A stretch of 64,000 nucleotides of DNA from Daphnia pulex (Eukaryota > Arthropoda > Branchiopoda > Diplostraca > Daphniidae). Positions 50,687 to 61,391 of the stretch are shown here, piece after piece. The stretch is taken from NCBI RefSeq assembly GCF_021134715.1, contig NC_060026.1, forward strand, positions 11,647,001-11,711,000, in the 5' to 3' direction. The notes beneath the pieces are model-generated. The model was given only the letters and a program-made list of their open reading frames with translations. It ran no database searches and was not told the DNA's origin. Within the stretch, counting starts at the first letter, position 1. The number at the start of each line of letters is the position of its first letter. Position numbers and translations under genes: made by a program.

Positions 50687-53490
50687 TCAGGGCACCTAGA
50701 AGAAACAACAATTACAGAAAATTAATAAAATTAAAGAAAGTCGCATATAAATAAAACTTACTGTTGTAATAATAAACTCTACAATTAGACACGAGAACAC
50801 TTTTGCAACACTTTATTGACTTATAAACACGTGCCTCCAGAAAGCACAGAAATATCGATTATTCAACTTAAAGATATCAAATATAACCTGGTTGCAAGTC
50901 GGACGACTATCTCCTGTCGGGTGTCACACAAGAAGAAAGGCAAGCTAGAGTTCTAGCAGACGAAGTGAGAGAGACATCTGGTGATAGGAAGGGAGTGGGT
51001 TTCAGCAACTCAAATCTGGTTTGGCAACGCGCATTTGGGTTGTAGAGATAATAATCACAACACGTCCCTCAAGACAAGTGCGCGAAGAAGAAATGATAAT
51101 AATACACAAAATAAATAAATAGAAATAAACACGAAAGAGGAATGAAATCCAAAACGTCCCTAAAGTCAAGAGCGTTATTCTGGTTGCTCACAAATGTTCA
51201 ATCTTTCACGCAATTTCTCGAATCTTTGAGCAGCCAACGCCTTGGTGAATATATCCGCCAGTTGATTTTCGCTTTCGATGTAGGAGATGTCAACCTTCTT
51301 TTGTTCTTGCGCCTCCCGCACAAAGAAGAAACGCACGTCAATGTGCCTTGTTCGCTGATGGAACACAGGATCGCGAATGAGGGCAATGGCGCCTTGGTTG
51401 TCGCATCTTTGTGGGAACATCTGTGGTGGGATCTTGGCGCATGGATCAGCCGGAACGGACAAAGTGGAACGGTTGCTCATGTTGAATCTCTCGAGTACGG
51501 TCTTGACGTAGTCTGGCTGTGAGAGATGAATTGTGCGTTGGATTCTGTTGCGGTTGATATCGATTCCGATGAATCGATCGGGTGGAATGGAACGAACGTC
51601 AATTTCCTTTCCAAGGAATTCCATCATCTCATTGAGGACTGCCTTGTTGCTGCTGAGAATGAGTTCGTCGTCGACGTAAAGGATGAAAATAGTGATTTCT
51701 TCATCCGCCTCCCCTTTACGAAGATGACGATAATACACGCATGATATCGTCATAGGACGAAATAAATCAATGAGCATTGCAGCATGAATGACTATCAGAT
51801 TGTCATATGTTATCGCGTGATATCGTCATAGGACGAAATAAATCAATGAGCATTGCAGCATGAATGACTGTCAGATTGTCACGTATTATCGCATGATATC
51901 GTCATAGGACGAAATAAATCAATGAGCATTGCAGCAAGAATGACTATCAGCGTTAGGGCTGATTTTAGCTAGTAACTAGCAAAGTGAGAAGTGCCCTTAA
52001 AATATGAGTCTTACTTGACGTAGGAGACAAAAGAAAATATTACAAAAAAAGAATTTGGAAACATTCACAGATGGCATTTAGACCATGATCATTTGGTGTG
52101 ACGTGGTTTAGATGGGTCTGTGAATGTGGAAATCAAAATTTACATATAACCAAAAGGAAAAAAATGCAAGATTGATGACTACGATAAAGTTTAAAGAATT
52201 TAGACTGAAGTTATACGGAATGGAATGTGGCATTTCACACTTGCATGTGCCATAGGGCAAGCATGTTCAGTAGCCATAGGGCAGCTGACGAAAAAAAAAA
52301 AAAAAAAATGCAAGATTGATGACTACGATAAAGTTTAAAGAATTTAGACTGAAGTTATACGGAATGGAATGTGACATTTCACACTTGCATGTGCCATAGG
52401 GCAAGCATGTTCAGTAGCCATAGGGCAGCTGACGCTTAACATGTGCCATAGGGCAAACTTTTCAACACGTTCTGTAACCAGAGACTAGTTGAGTGATAAA
52501 TTAAAAGTTTGTTACCTCCACTGGACATAACTCTGTTCCCAATACAACACAATCAATCTCCGTGGCCTGGAAGCATAAGTGTATCTCATAGTTCCATTCT
52601 CGATGATTCGTGCCATCAAATTTTGGCACGTGAGAAACTGCTCTCAAAGAATTAAAGTCTTGTGCAACGTGTTCGGCCATTGTAGTTCACGGCTACGTTA
52701 ATCTGGGCCCATAACCTGTTGTAATAATAAACTCTACAATTAGACACGAGAACACTTTTGCAACACTTTATTGACTTATAAACACGTGCCTCCAGAAAGC
52801 ACAGAAATATCGATTATTCAACTTAAAGATATCAAATATAACCTGGTTGCAAGTCGGACGACTATCTCCTGTCGGGTGTCACACAAGAAGAAAGGCAAGC
52901 TAGAGTTCTAGCAGACGAAGTGAGAGAGACATCTGGTGATAGGAAGGGAGTGGGTTTCAGCAACTCAAATCTGGTTTGGCAACGCGCATTTGGGTTGTAG
53001 AGATAATAATCACAACACTTACGCCTTCTGCCAAAGCACTTGGCTGGAGCGTTTCATCAGATACGGCAGCGTTAACTTCGTGGGGCACCTAGAAGAAACA
53101 ACAATTAAAGAAAATTAATAAAATGAAAGAAAGTCGCACATAAATAAAACTTACGTCTTCTGCCTGAGAACTTGGCTGGAGCGTTTCATCAGCTTCAACA
53201 GCGATAACTTCCCGGGCCGCCTAGAAGAAAAAACAATTAAAGAACATTAATAACATAAAATCAAATTTCACGTAGATAAAATTTACTACTGCTACTCCTT
53301 GATGGTATCTTCTGCTTCTTCTATGAACACCAACGCGAGTCACTATCAAATATGCTCCATGGAGTGGCCTTCCATTCAGTGATCTGATGGCCTTGTCGGC
53401 ATTTTCCCCGTGAACGAAACGCACGATGGCCTGTTTACCATTTTTTACCAATGTTACATTCAAAATCTCTCCTGTTAGTCCGATTTCGTA
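50687..53490 (-). CDS. RRM protein with repeat exons, partial, interrupted by an LTR element
   Basis: Exons in minus-strand order are 53490-53287, 53220-53155, 53088-53023 and 50695-50687 (stop), all joined in phase 0. The first visible exon encodes the second half of an RNA-recognition motif: EILNVTLVKNGKQAIVRFVH contains the RNP1 strand, followed by ADKAIRSLNGRPLHGAYLIV. Then comes a basic stretch HRRSRRYHQG. The next two 66-bp exons encode 22-residue repeats sharing the core DETLQPS, with near-identical short introns, a clear tandem exon duplication. The last intron carries a copia element inserted at the donor. The RRM spacing recalls REF/Aly-like RNA-export adaptors only loosely, so no specific name is given. 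The 5' part (RNP2 and start codon) was not located to the right. Whether the gene is still functional is unknown. Confidence 0.5.
50757..50761. repeat. Target-site duplication CTTAC, left
   Basis: Five bases directly before the left LTR, repeated exactly at 53018-53022 after the right LTR. On the coding strand of the host gene this is GTAAG, the splice-donor consensus. Confidence 0.85.
50762..51062 (-). repeat. 3' LTR of the copia element
   Basis: 301 bp, TG...CA ends, apparently identical to 52717-53017. It lies at the 3' side of the element because pol is read on the minus strand. Confidence 0.9.
51175..51777 (-). pseudogene. Copia pol remnant (reverse transcriptase / RNase H tail)
   Basis: A minus-strand frame of 200 residues carries IFILYVDDELILSS, the RT active-site strand, then the palm/thumb segment with FIGIDINRNR. 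The frame jumps from ADPCAKIPPQMFPQ to RCDNQGAIALIRDP, so the front of RNase H is missing. The end has the copia RNase H tail: HQRTRHIDVRFFFVRE, then ENQLADIFTKAL. The upstream protease, integrase and most of RT are absent. The 76-bp tandem array begins at the left end of the RT sequence, so the deletion and array formation may be connected. Confidence 0.85.
51735..51952. repeat. 76-bp tandem repeat, about three copies
   Basis: GATATCGTCATAGGACGAAA recurs at 51743, 51819 and 51895, an exact 76-bp period, with a few substitutions between copies. The first copy overlaps the RT coding frame of the copia remnant, so the array grew from coding sequence. Confidence 0.85.
52160..52435. repeat. 144-bp tandem duplication with an A-run at the junction
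   Basis: Two nearly identical blocks start at ATGCAAGATTGATGACTACG (52164 and 52308). Each ends in copies of GCCATAGGGCA, separated by a run of about 17-18 A. The motif GTGCCATAGGGCAA appears once more just after the second block. It lies inside the copia element. Confidence 0.85.
52501..52680 (-). pseudogene. Copia gag N-terminal remnant
   Basis: An ATG 37 bases from the LTR opens a 59-residue frame, MAEHVAQDFNSLRAVSHVPK, then FDGTNHREWNYEIHLCFQAT. This is the typical copia gag start, in which a LxGxNYxxW-type motif follows the N-terminus. It then stops at TAA beside the unrelated tandem blocks. It is the truncated 5' end of the element's polyprotein. Confidence 0.8.
52717..53017 (-). repeat. 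5' LTR of the copia element
   Basis: 301 bp, TG...CA ends, bounded by the tRNA primer site at 52716 and by CTTAC at 53018. It would contain the element's promoter. Confidence 0.9.
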
Positions 53491-55258
53491 CTAACGGATC
53501 CTATAAAGAGGGGGATGGGGAATGTTGTAAAAAAAGAAAATGAACCAAAACAATAATTACAGTTGGCATGGTGCCTGGAGGGATGTGTGATAATTGAATT
53601 ACTAGAAGGAAGCAGAAACACCGATTCTTAAATTGACATTGTAAGAAGGAAACCTATAATAAGTAATCAACAAAACAATATACCCACAAGTTTTCCAACG
53701 AGAAGAGAAGAGTCAAATTCAGGGCCAAGTCTCATTGCCTACAGCAACCGTTAGAAAAACAAACAGAACATTGAAAAGCAAGATGAGTAACCTCAGTTAC
53801 TTTTAACATTTAAAGATATGAATTTTCTTAACATGAAAACTTTAACTTGCTAACTAATAAAATCTGACAGATTTTGAACAGAAAGTTTCTTATCACACAG
53901 ACACAGAACAATAAGGGAAGTGACACAAAATTCAAGGCAAAATCTTACCTACGAAGCTATTAAGCCTTTAAGCACTATTAATTATACTGAGTTAAGTAAA
54001 CGCTTTTCAACAAGTAAACATGAAAACCGTTGACCTAAAAGACTGTAACGCAATAACAAGAAATCAAGCTTAAACGTTTTTTTGCGACCACAATGAAAAA
54101 GTGTTGCTCCCTCGTCCCATCTTCTCCTTCCTTTAATTTTCAGAGTTCAGATTTCAGACTTCAGAGACATTAGAGATCAGACATTACACACAACGGTTAA
54201 AGCCATCGAATTGTCTGTTTGTAGCAAGATTGTACTCATTGTAGCGAGCGTTTGTAAATTAAGGAAATTCTTAAAGTATCGAGTCAAAGAGAATTAAAAC
54301 AGTCCCCAATTCCCAGATCACATACATACTAGAAGTGCTGAAGTGAGACACCGCCATATTGGATTTTGCAATTATCCAAGAGTGAGAGCTTCAAAAAAAT
54401 TGTTCTATATGTATTTATCGGGCCGAATATGCTACATCACTTACACAACTTTTAAGTGACGGTATTTGAAAAGGCTCTTTTTCCAGAACTGGTCAGTGAT
54501 ACCTAATCAAAATCATAATTTAATCTCCTTATTACCAACTGATGTCAATTTCAAGTAATTAACATGAGAGCAAACAGCGCACAATAGGTCTACAGGAGCA
54601 ATCCACTTGCTCTCAATGAGAACCAGGCATATCGGAATCATCGAAGTTCTCTATGACCAAACTGTTATCACCTCCATGGAGGCACAAAATAGAAGGTAAT
54701 AGAAAACATATATGTGTCATTTGGAATCCATAACTATTGAGCATTTTATTCTTTTCAACAGATCTAAATAAAACACGTAGGTGAATAATTTCGTTTTCAC
54801 GGTCTATGGAGTTGTTGCTCGTTGTCTGCAACTAACCTTGTAGCCCAAGTCTTGATTTCGGACAGTGTGTATTTAAAGCTGGCTCTTGACATTTCATACT
54901 TGAGGTAATTTTATATTTGACAGTTGTGAGGAGTTTTAAATGTTTTTTTTTTTTTTTTAAATCAAATGAACAAAAGATAAAAAAAGGCTTATAATTTGTT
55001 ATATTTATGCAACAGCAACAACTATCTGGAACTCGGAGAACAAAGCTGCGAGAAAATAATTTCGTGCTTGTAGGTTTTATTTATATTGTCTTATGTGCAG
55101 CATGTGTAACTTTAGATTCACTTATAAACGATTCTTTATTTCTTAAGAAGTGAAACAAACCGTGAATGGGACTACAGAAAAGTTATCATTAAAGGAAGGC
55201 TACTACATAGCAACATTTTTTATTGCTCGACAAATTCTGTTACTTTTGTTTCACTAGT
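53491..55258. other. Region right of the RRM gene, no clear exons
   Basis: The missing 5' exons of the RRM gene should lie here or further right, but none is convincing. A minus-strand frame near 54630-54680 reads SLVIENFDDSDMPGSH, loosely like an RNP2 strand, without good splice sites. The rest is AT-rich with a T17 run near 54945. Confidence 0.35.
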
Positions 55259-55765
55259 ACAGGGTTGGACAGAGCGCACTCAATTTCCGCTCCGATCACC
55301 CGATCGATCAGCGATCACTGAGTGGTGATTAGATCGAATCAACAACCCAAAAAAAGGGATCGTGATCGAAACGATGCGAATAATTATCTTGATCAAGCTT
55401 CCGATCAATTTACAGTGTTGAATAGGAAAAATCCTTGGATCAATATAAAAATGATAAGGGTGAGAAGGGTTTTCTGATCACCAGTAGTATTTGAATTTCT
55501 AGTTTTTCTAAAAGTAATTCAACAAATTTAGTATTTAAAATTCTTATTTTCATTTTCATTCAAAAACGCTTAGAATTAAGCGCTTAGCAAACAATTTGTT
55601 TTTCTAAAAATATAAAGCGAGAATTTTGATCGGAGCGTTGATAGAGGTTTGATCGGAAAATATGACCAGAGATTCTATCGGTTATCGGAGCGTAATATAA
55701 AATTTGGGGAGTGAGCGGGATTGGAGCGCGATAACGAAAAAGCGTGATCGTGTCCAACTTTTTTT
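55259..55765. mobile_element. Possible hAT-like MITE
   Basis: The left end reads CAGGGTTGGACAGAGCGC. The right end, on the complementary strand, reads AAGTTGGACACGATCACGC, giving imperfect terminal inverted repeats around a non-coding interior rich in GATCGGAGCG-type motifs. CAGGGTTGG is typical of hAT ends. I could not find a clean 8-bp target duplication, so the boundaries are uncertain. Confidence 0.35.
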
Positions 55766-55869
55766 ACAATTTGAGTTTTAAGATCAAACTCACTAAATAT
55801 CTGGAAATATCTGGAATTTCTGGAATTTTTGCGGTTTTGGGTAGTTCTATGTTTAAAAAAGGGGGTAAA

Positions 55870-55955
55870 TGAAGTGAGATTCTGGATATTCTACGAGATT
55901 CTATGTGATTCTATAGGATTCGGTGAGATTCTGAAGATTATTTGAGATTATGGGA
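55870..55955. repeat. Degenerate minisatellite of GAGATTCT units
   Basis: Short units around GATTCT recur about every 10-12 bases (GAGATTCT, GTGATTCT, GAGATTCT and similar). No coding role is apparent. Confidence 0.6.
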
Positions 55956-56975
55956 TTATAGCCAGGATGTACGACGATTCTGAGAGTTGCCAACCCCCGC
56001 AGTATAACCTATCTGTTGGAAATATAATCGCCAAACAGCCGACGACAACTCTTTCCGGCCGCCGCACTACTACAACCGCACATTTGCGCGACTTTTGCCT
56101 TGGGGGCCCCCGATAGGTGGCCCCAAACATCTCATTGTTTTCCCCCTTTAATTGTAACACCCCACAGAATGTGCCGAGAAGGGCTCTTACCCGCTTAAGT
56201 GGAACAACCACCTCATTCCCCAGCACGAGAGTGGATCCTGGACGACCAGTTGCCAGCAGCCACTCTTGCCCCCCCCCCCCGCCATCTGCAAGGAATTCTC
56301 CCGATAGCCCGCAGATGCCTCGACGCTGAAAAATTCAGAGAAGCTCTTCGCCCGCGTTTCTAAGGTGACATTCGATATCGGCCAGCAGAGGACCCAGCCC
56401 CTCAACCAGTTCTAGTTCCAATTCAGGCTCCATTGCCGGATATAATTCCAGTCGGCGTACCAGCACCAGCTCCCCGTTTAGTATCAGCCCCAGCTCCGCC
56501 TCCAGCATTATCTCAAGCTCAGTGTCCGGAGCCAACTTAAGCTCTACAGGAGCCACCTCTACAGGAGTCACGAGCCAACAGCAGATGCAGCGGCTCACAC
56601 CACGGCTTACACCAGAGCAGAAGAGGCAAGAGTTTCTTGAGGCCGCTTCAACGCGCGACCAGGCCTGTGCTGGAGCAGGAAGTACACCAGGGGGAGAGAT
56701 ACCAGGTCGGCGTAAGAACATTAATACCAACATTGTATTCTTTGGAGATGGAAGCGATAAAAGCTGTAAAACACATTTGGTAAAAATAAACATGCATCCG
56801 CGTTCTATCCTTCTTAAAAAAACTCTTTCTTGTATAAGGAGTCCGAGTAATCGGTGTATTCAACAAAAAAAAAATTTTCTTGCATATGAAGCCTGAGAAA
56901 TCGGTGTCTACAAAAAAACCTTTTGTTTGGCCTCAGTATATGGAACCACCGCACTTGGCGCGAGACCTATAGAGG
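55956..56975. other. Unassigned region with a Pro/Ala-rich open frame
   Basis: A C11 run lies near 56269. A plus-strand frame at about 56412-56540 is rich in Pro and Ala (PAPAPRLVSAPAPPPALSQA). A roughly 50-bp tandem duplication at 56815-56925 carries the shared words TTTCTTG and AATCGGTGT. Nothing here is a recognisable gene. Confidence 0.35.
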
Positions 56976-56997
56976 GCACTCAACAGTAACCCAAGAC

Positions 56998-57871
56998 GAA
57001 CTGAATGCTGCGGTTGCAGACCAGGCGGAATGCGACGCGAAGACTGACATTAAGACAGATTCTGGATTCCATCACCAGCACAATGTGTGGCAGTTCTCCT
57101 CTTTTCCCTCCAAGTTCATGAGCTAACTCGGTTTCTTGGTCAAAGTGAACTGTAGCTAAGTTTATTCCAATTGGATTCAAATCTTCTACCAATCGTTGCC
57201 ACATGGGCAACACATGAACACACATCAGACACCATTCAGAATAGACAAAAATCAAGTAAGGTTGATTCTGACTTTGTGGGGAAATTAGATTTTCATAACC
57301 CCTACACAAACAATATTGTTAGCACCTCCTATAAAATATTAAAAACAAATGTACTTTATTACCTCATAGTAATTCTATGCTGATGAAATGCAGTCATTTC
57401 AGACATTTTAAACTGAAATCTAAATCCACCATGTTCTGAGAAAAATGATCCTCTATCTCCAAAGCCAGTATTAGGGTTGTTCATGTTCCTGTTCAGACTA
57501 TCATCATCAACTCCTTTTTGATCAAAAAGTTTCCTTCAGGCAGGATCTGACAATAACTGTAAACCATACATCTATACATCAGAACTCTCAACTTATTCAA
57601 AATAAAATTGTAAAAGTACCTCATATGCTTTATTGATCTCCACAAACTTTGATTCTGCATTTTCATTTTTATTTTTATCTGGATGCCTAAATAATATGGA
57701 AAATTTTGATTCACATCCCATGCTAATAATAAATTCTGCACACATAGGTATTAGTGTATTACAATAAATAGAGCAAATTGCTATTCTTGGGCAAGATTTT
57801 TTACAAAAAATTACCATTCTCGAGACCCGAAGGGCGAAGGTAATAATCGCATACGCAGAAAAAAAAGCCAT
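56998..57871 (-). pseudogene. DNAJC16-like J-domain/thioredoxin gene fragment, broken
   Basis: Minus-strand blocks keep intron-exon order. One exon (57686-57620) encodes HPDKNKNENAESKFVEINKA then YE, the HPD motif and helix III of a J domain. The next (57546-57363) is homologous downstream sequence (FDQKGVDDDSLNRNMNNP) but its frame is broken near the start by small deletions. A third, from 57301, encodes a thioredoxin-like segment with YSEWCLMCVHVLPMWQ and TELAHELGG, matching the PDI-like domain of DNAJC16, an ER/autophagosome co-chaperone. The J-domain N-terminus near 57838 is barely recognisable. After about 57060 the thioredoxin frame loses similarity, and the long C-terminal part of DNAJC16 is missing. 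It reads as an unprocessed pseudogene fragment. Confidence 0.6.
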
Positions 57872-58763
57872 GTCACTTTGTCTGTAGCGGTCTATAGCTC
57901 GGACGTTTCACGATAGATTTTGGACTTTTTGGTCTTAAAAATTACACAAAAAATATGCGGTGCGACCAGAATAAAAATAATTCCATTTACTTGATTCTCC
58001 AGTAATTAATGAAAAACTGTTAAAATAATTGATTAACGACCAGTGACATCTGGCGGATGCGACTACAACTTTTTCAATTTAGGTCAAAATTAATCACCAC
58101 CAGATGTCCATAGCATCGCCGTGATGACGCAATCATTGGTGTCCCAACCTTGACGCAACAACCAGATTTGCATTTATGTGTTTAAATTTCGCGGCAAAAT
58201 TATTTATGTTGCAATGCCGTACCCCCCGCAATGTTTCGCAACCCTCTCCCCCCCCCTATTTCCAACACCCCTCTCTTTAATTCTCAAAAGGTTAGAACTT
58301 ACAACTGACTATGCCTGCGCCATGGAAGGTCACACTTTTCTCTCTCTCTCTCGACATCTTTCCCTTCGCATACTCTCACAACGTAGGGTCCAAACTAAAT
58401 TTGTATTCAATACATTAATTGAATTGAAATTACAAGTCCAAGTCGTTAATTCCTCAGCAAAGTTAGAGTTTTTTTTTTATCTTGTCTCGTTGTCTCCGTC
58501 ATATATGTGGTCATTCCAATAATAATCTGATGTCCCCTTTTTTCATTTTTCTTCATCTGGGAATTATACTGGATATACTAATATAGGATTCAGTTTGAAA
58601 ATTTTATTTGAGGAAAAAAAGACGAAATATTGACTACATAGACACTGAGCTTTGAAAAGTTAAGAGTAGTCCTGAGTTTAAATTCTTTTACTCGCTGTCA
58701 TCTGAAATTGAAAATTAGGGCTAATTAGTAATTGTTGAAATATCCAAGTAAAATCACATATTT
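57872..58763. other. Intergenic and 3' UTR region
   Basis: I see no gene. The minus-strand AATAAA at 58603-58608 lies about 160 bases past the stop of the next gene and is a suitable end signal for it. A CT run lies near 58340. Confidence 0.45.
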
Positions 58764-59895
58764 TTACCACTTTTTCTTCGCATTCTTGAGTTCTTTCTTT
58801 CTGGCTTTCCTTTTCTTCCAGTTACTAGGGCCTGCAACATTTCCCTCATTCTTTTCTTCGACTTTCGTTTCTGCTGATGTTGCTTCTTCGACTTTTTCGG
58901 ATTTTGGCTCATCCTTCACTGTTTTATCATCATCCTCGTCTTGATCATCCTCAGGCCCATCCTCACAATCCCCATCATAGTTGATATTGTCCCAGTCGTA
59001 ATAAGGAGTCTCGGGGTGGTTTTCATCATCATCCTGGAGTACGACTAAGAAAAATACAGTAAAAATAAATTCAAATTTAGTAAGATTAACTTAGCGTCAT
59101 TGAGGCTTCAAACAATTTGAGTATGTCGCAGATCGCTATCCACGATTCGAAAAGATCTTCATGTTGATCCAGTATGGGAATTACTTCCGCGTGCATTAGC
59201 AGGTTTATTGTATCTTTGGCATGGTTAAGGCATTTTAAGGTGCTCGCTTTTCCAGGCCACCAGGCTCGACGTATAAAGCGGTCTATCAATTCCTTAAGAT
59301 AAGACTGAGTGTCCATCACAGAGTTTTTGAATTCATCACCTCCTGTCTCATTGTTGAGATGTTGTCGGAGCCCCGGTCCAAATGCTTCTGCGTCTGCTTT
59401 CATCATGAAGACCTGTACAAGGAGGGACTTCTCAAACTCCGTAAAGGACATGACGCGGGGTGTTGAACTGAGTTCTACGAATTCAGGTATAGAGTAGTTA
59501 TCTTCTCTTTTTCCGCGAAGATCGGGTTTTCCGGAGTACAGGTGATGAAAAATCTTTTGCAGCTTCTCTGCCTCCTCTGCATGGTCTAGAAGACGACAGA
59601 CATTGATCCATGACGATAAGAACTGATTTCCTTCGTGAAGTAAAATTGGTAAGAAACAATGGACAACTGCTGTTCTGCCTTGTAGGGCGTCTTTCAATAT
59701 GCTTTCCGTATTTTCCATAAAAATTGGGAAAAAATAGGGATTTTTTTCAAACTCGTCAATCATGATATTCAGCAAAAAGTCTGTGTCAAGTTTTTGGTTG
59801 TTAATCCAGAGTTTACGCTTCTCTTTCAGGAAGTTAGACAGTAGAGGCGCTAGAAGACAAGAGAATTCTTCTAAGTCTAATGGCAGAAACTTCAT
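58764..59895 (-). CDS. Uncharacterised 361-aa protein with acidic then basic tail
   Basis: Two exons, 59895-59091 and 59044-58764, join in phase 1 across a 46-bp intron (donor GTTAAT, acceptor CTTAG). They give 361 aa starting MKFLPLDLEEFSCLLAPLLS. The first 270 residues look globular and helical, with many Leu/Phe/Trp and no motif I recognise. The second exon encodes a highly acidic stretch (DDDENHPETPYYDWDNINYD, then EDDQDEDDDK) followed by a Lys-rich end (WKKRKARKKELKNAKKKW), a charge pattern seen in some nuclear or nucleolar proteins. The start is 33 bp after the stop of the YccV-domain gene on the same strand, so both may share a transcript. Function is not assignable. Confidence 0.75.
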
Positions 59896-59928
59896 GTTTT
59901 CTTGTCACAGGCAGTTCAAATCAGTCAA

Positions 59929-61164
59929 TTAAAGGATTTGTTCAATAACAGATATAGCAGACGCATTATCACCTGGAAAGCGCGCTTGGTGCTCGGCGTT
60001 CGGCACAAAATTACGGCCATCAAAGAGTTTAAAAAAGATGCCGAGACCAGCAATTTTTGGCCTATCCCGGTTGTGCTGAATGCCAGCAGGGAGCAATTGC
60101 AGACATTCTAAAGGATTATACAATGATAATAATTAAAAAAAAAACACAGAAAATGATGACAGGTGGAAGTTATTGTCCTAAGCTTACCTCGAGGAACGTA
60201 AAAAAAATTTGTCGACTGATAAACGTGTCGGTAAGAAACGATGTGATAAAACGGCTGGTCCAGGCGGTATCCGTTTGTAACCGATTCAAAAGAAAGACCA
60301 TAGTTTCGGCGAGATTCTTCCTTCTGGAAACACTCGTCCCACGAAAGGATGACGCAACGCATTTCATGTATTAGCCCTTGTGAGACTTCGTAGCGGTACA
60401 GAACGACCATTCCGACGGCGTACCTTATCGAAGGCACCCGATGACGGGCAACTTTCTAACGATAAAATATAATTTACAATAAGGTTAAACAAGTCTGCTT
60501 AAAATTAATTTGCAAACAAACAAGTTTCTCACCGCCTCATTTCTTTGACGTTTCAGCGAATTCAACTTCTCGCCACATCTGGTCATCACTTGATGAACCT
60601 TGTCGACTCCGGCCAACTAGATCAATATAAAGATTAAAAATTAAACGAGATTTAAGGATGCTGTTTGAATGTAAGGAATAATACCTGAAGAAGACGGTAT
60701 GCATCTTCAACACCATCATCTTCTTCGAGACATAGTCTTGCAAATCCAATTAAATTTTCTTCTACGGGCCACAGGGCGCCGGCCAATCGTACTGAAGATC
60801 GTAATTTCTCCTTACGCATTCTTCGATCACCGATCAACTTTACATCACGATCAACAACGGATTTTAACATCTGCCCAATCAGGTTTTCAAACGACCAGTC
60901 TTTGGGTTTTAGCAAACCATTTACAACTGGTTGTTTTTCCAAAATTCTCGCTTCGCTACATCGAGTCTTATGGCTTTTTGATTCGCGAGAAGTTCTACCC
61001 TCTGTTGGTGGTAGTGTTATCGGACATTTTGTTATCAAGGTAACCTTTTTCATCGATCGCGTACATTTTTGATGTTTGACGCGGTGCCTCTTATAAAGCC
61101 ACGGTAACGGGAAGGTGGGATTAGCAAGAGGCATCCGCATGTGTTGCGATGGATTTCGTGACAT
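59929..61164 (-). CDS. YccV/HspQ-domain protein resembling the C-terminus of FBXO21
   Basis: Four exons (61164-60685, 60616-60533, 60455-60188, 60107-59929) join in frame to give 336 aa. The third exon encodes the YccV-like (hemimethylated-DNA-binding/HspQ) domain: RYAVGMVVLYRYEVSQG, CVILSWDE, LDQPFYHIVSY. The fourth ends with IFFKLFDGRNFVPNAEHQAR then FPGD, which matches the tail following YccV in vertebrate FBXO21. The middle (VDKVHQVMTRCGEKLNSLKR) also fits the helical region before that domain. No F-box and no SirB1/transglutaminase-like domain are visible in the first 190 residues, which are basic and unfamiliar. It is therefore a shortened relative or a gene whose 5' exons lie elsewhere. 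In FBXO21 this region belongs to an SCF ubiquitin-ligase adaptor; that role cannot be assumed here. Confidence 0.8.
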
Positions 61165-61391
61165 TTATATTTTGAATGTCAAATCATTTATGGTCATTTC
61201 GCAATCATGAATATTTTTCGCAAATTGTTCAAACGAAAAAAATTCGATAAGATTCCGTTTTGAATGTAAAAATATCTAACTTGTGTTGAGCCAAACCGAT
61301 GAGAATCGGTGCAAAAGGCTGAAGGGGGCGCTCCGCGCAATCCTCTGAATTTGATTACAATTTAGAATTTACAGGTGTGTTCTGCTGCCAC

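Larger units (their letters stand above)
50762..53017 (-). mobile_element. Copia-type (Ty1/copia) LTR retrotransposon, internally deleted
   Basis: Two 301-bp LTRs (50762-51062 and 52717-53017) begin TG and end CA, and look identical by eye. They are flanked by the 5-bp duplication CTTAC. Next to the right LTR the minus strand reads GGTTATGGGCCCAG, matching the internal initiator-tRNA-Met primer site used by Drosophila copia. A purine-rich GAGGGACG tract abuts the left LTR. Inside are a short gag start, a pol remnant with the reverse-transcriptase YVDD box, and two tandem duplications. At 2.26 kb it is about half the length of an intact element and cannot be autonomous. Identical LTRs indicate a recent insertion. 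Confidence 0.9.

Noticed and set aside
51142..51522. 126-aa plus-strand frame in the copia element
   Set aside because: It is the complement of the pol frame carrying YVDD and the RNase H tail, which explains the openness.
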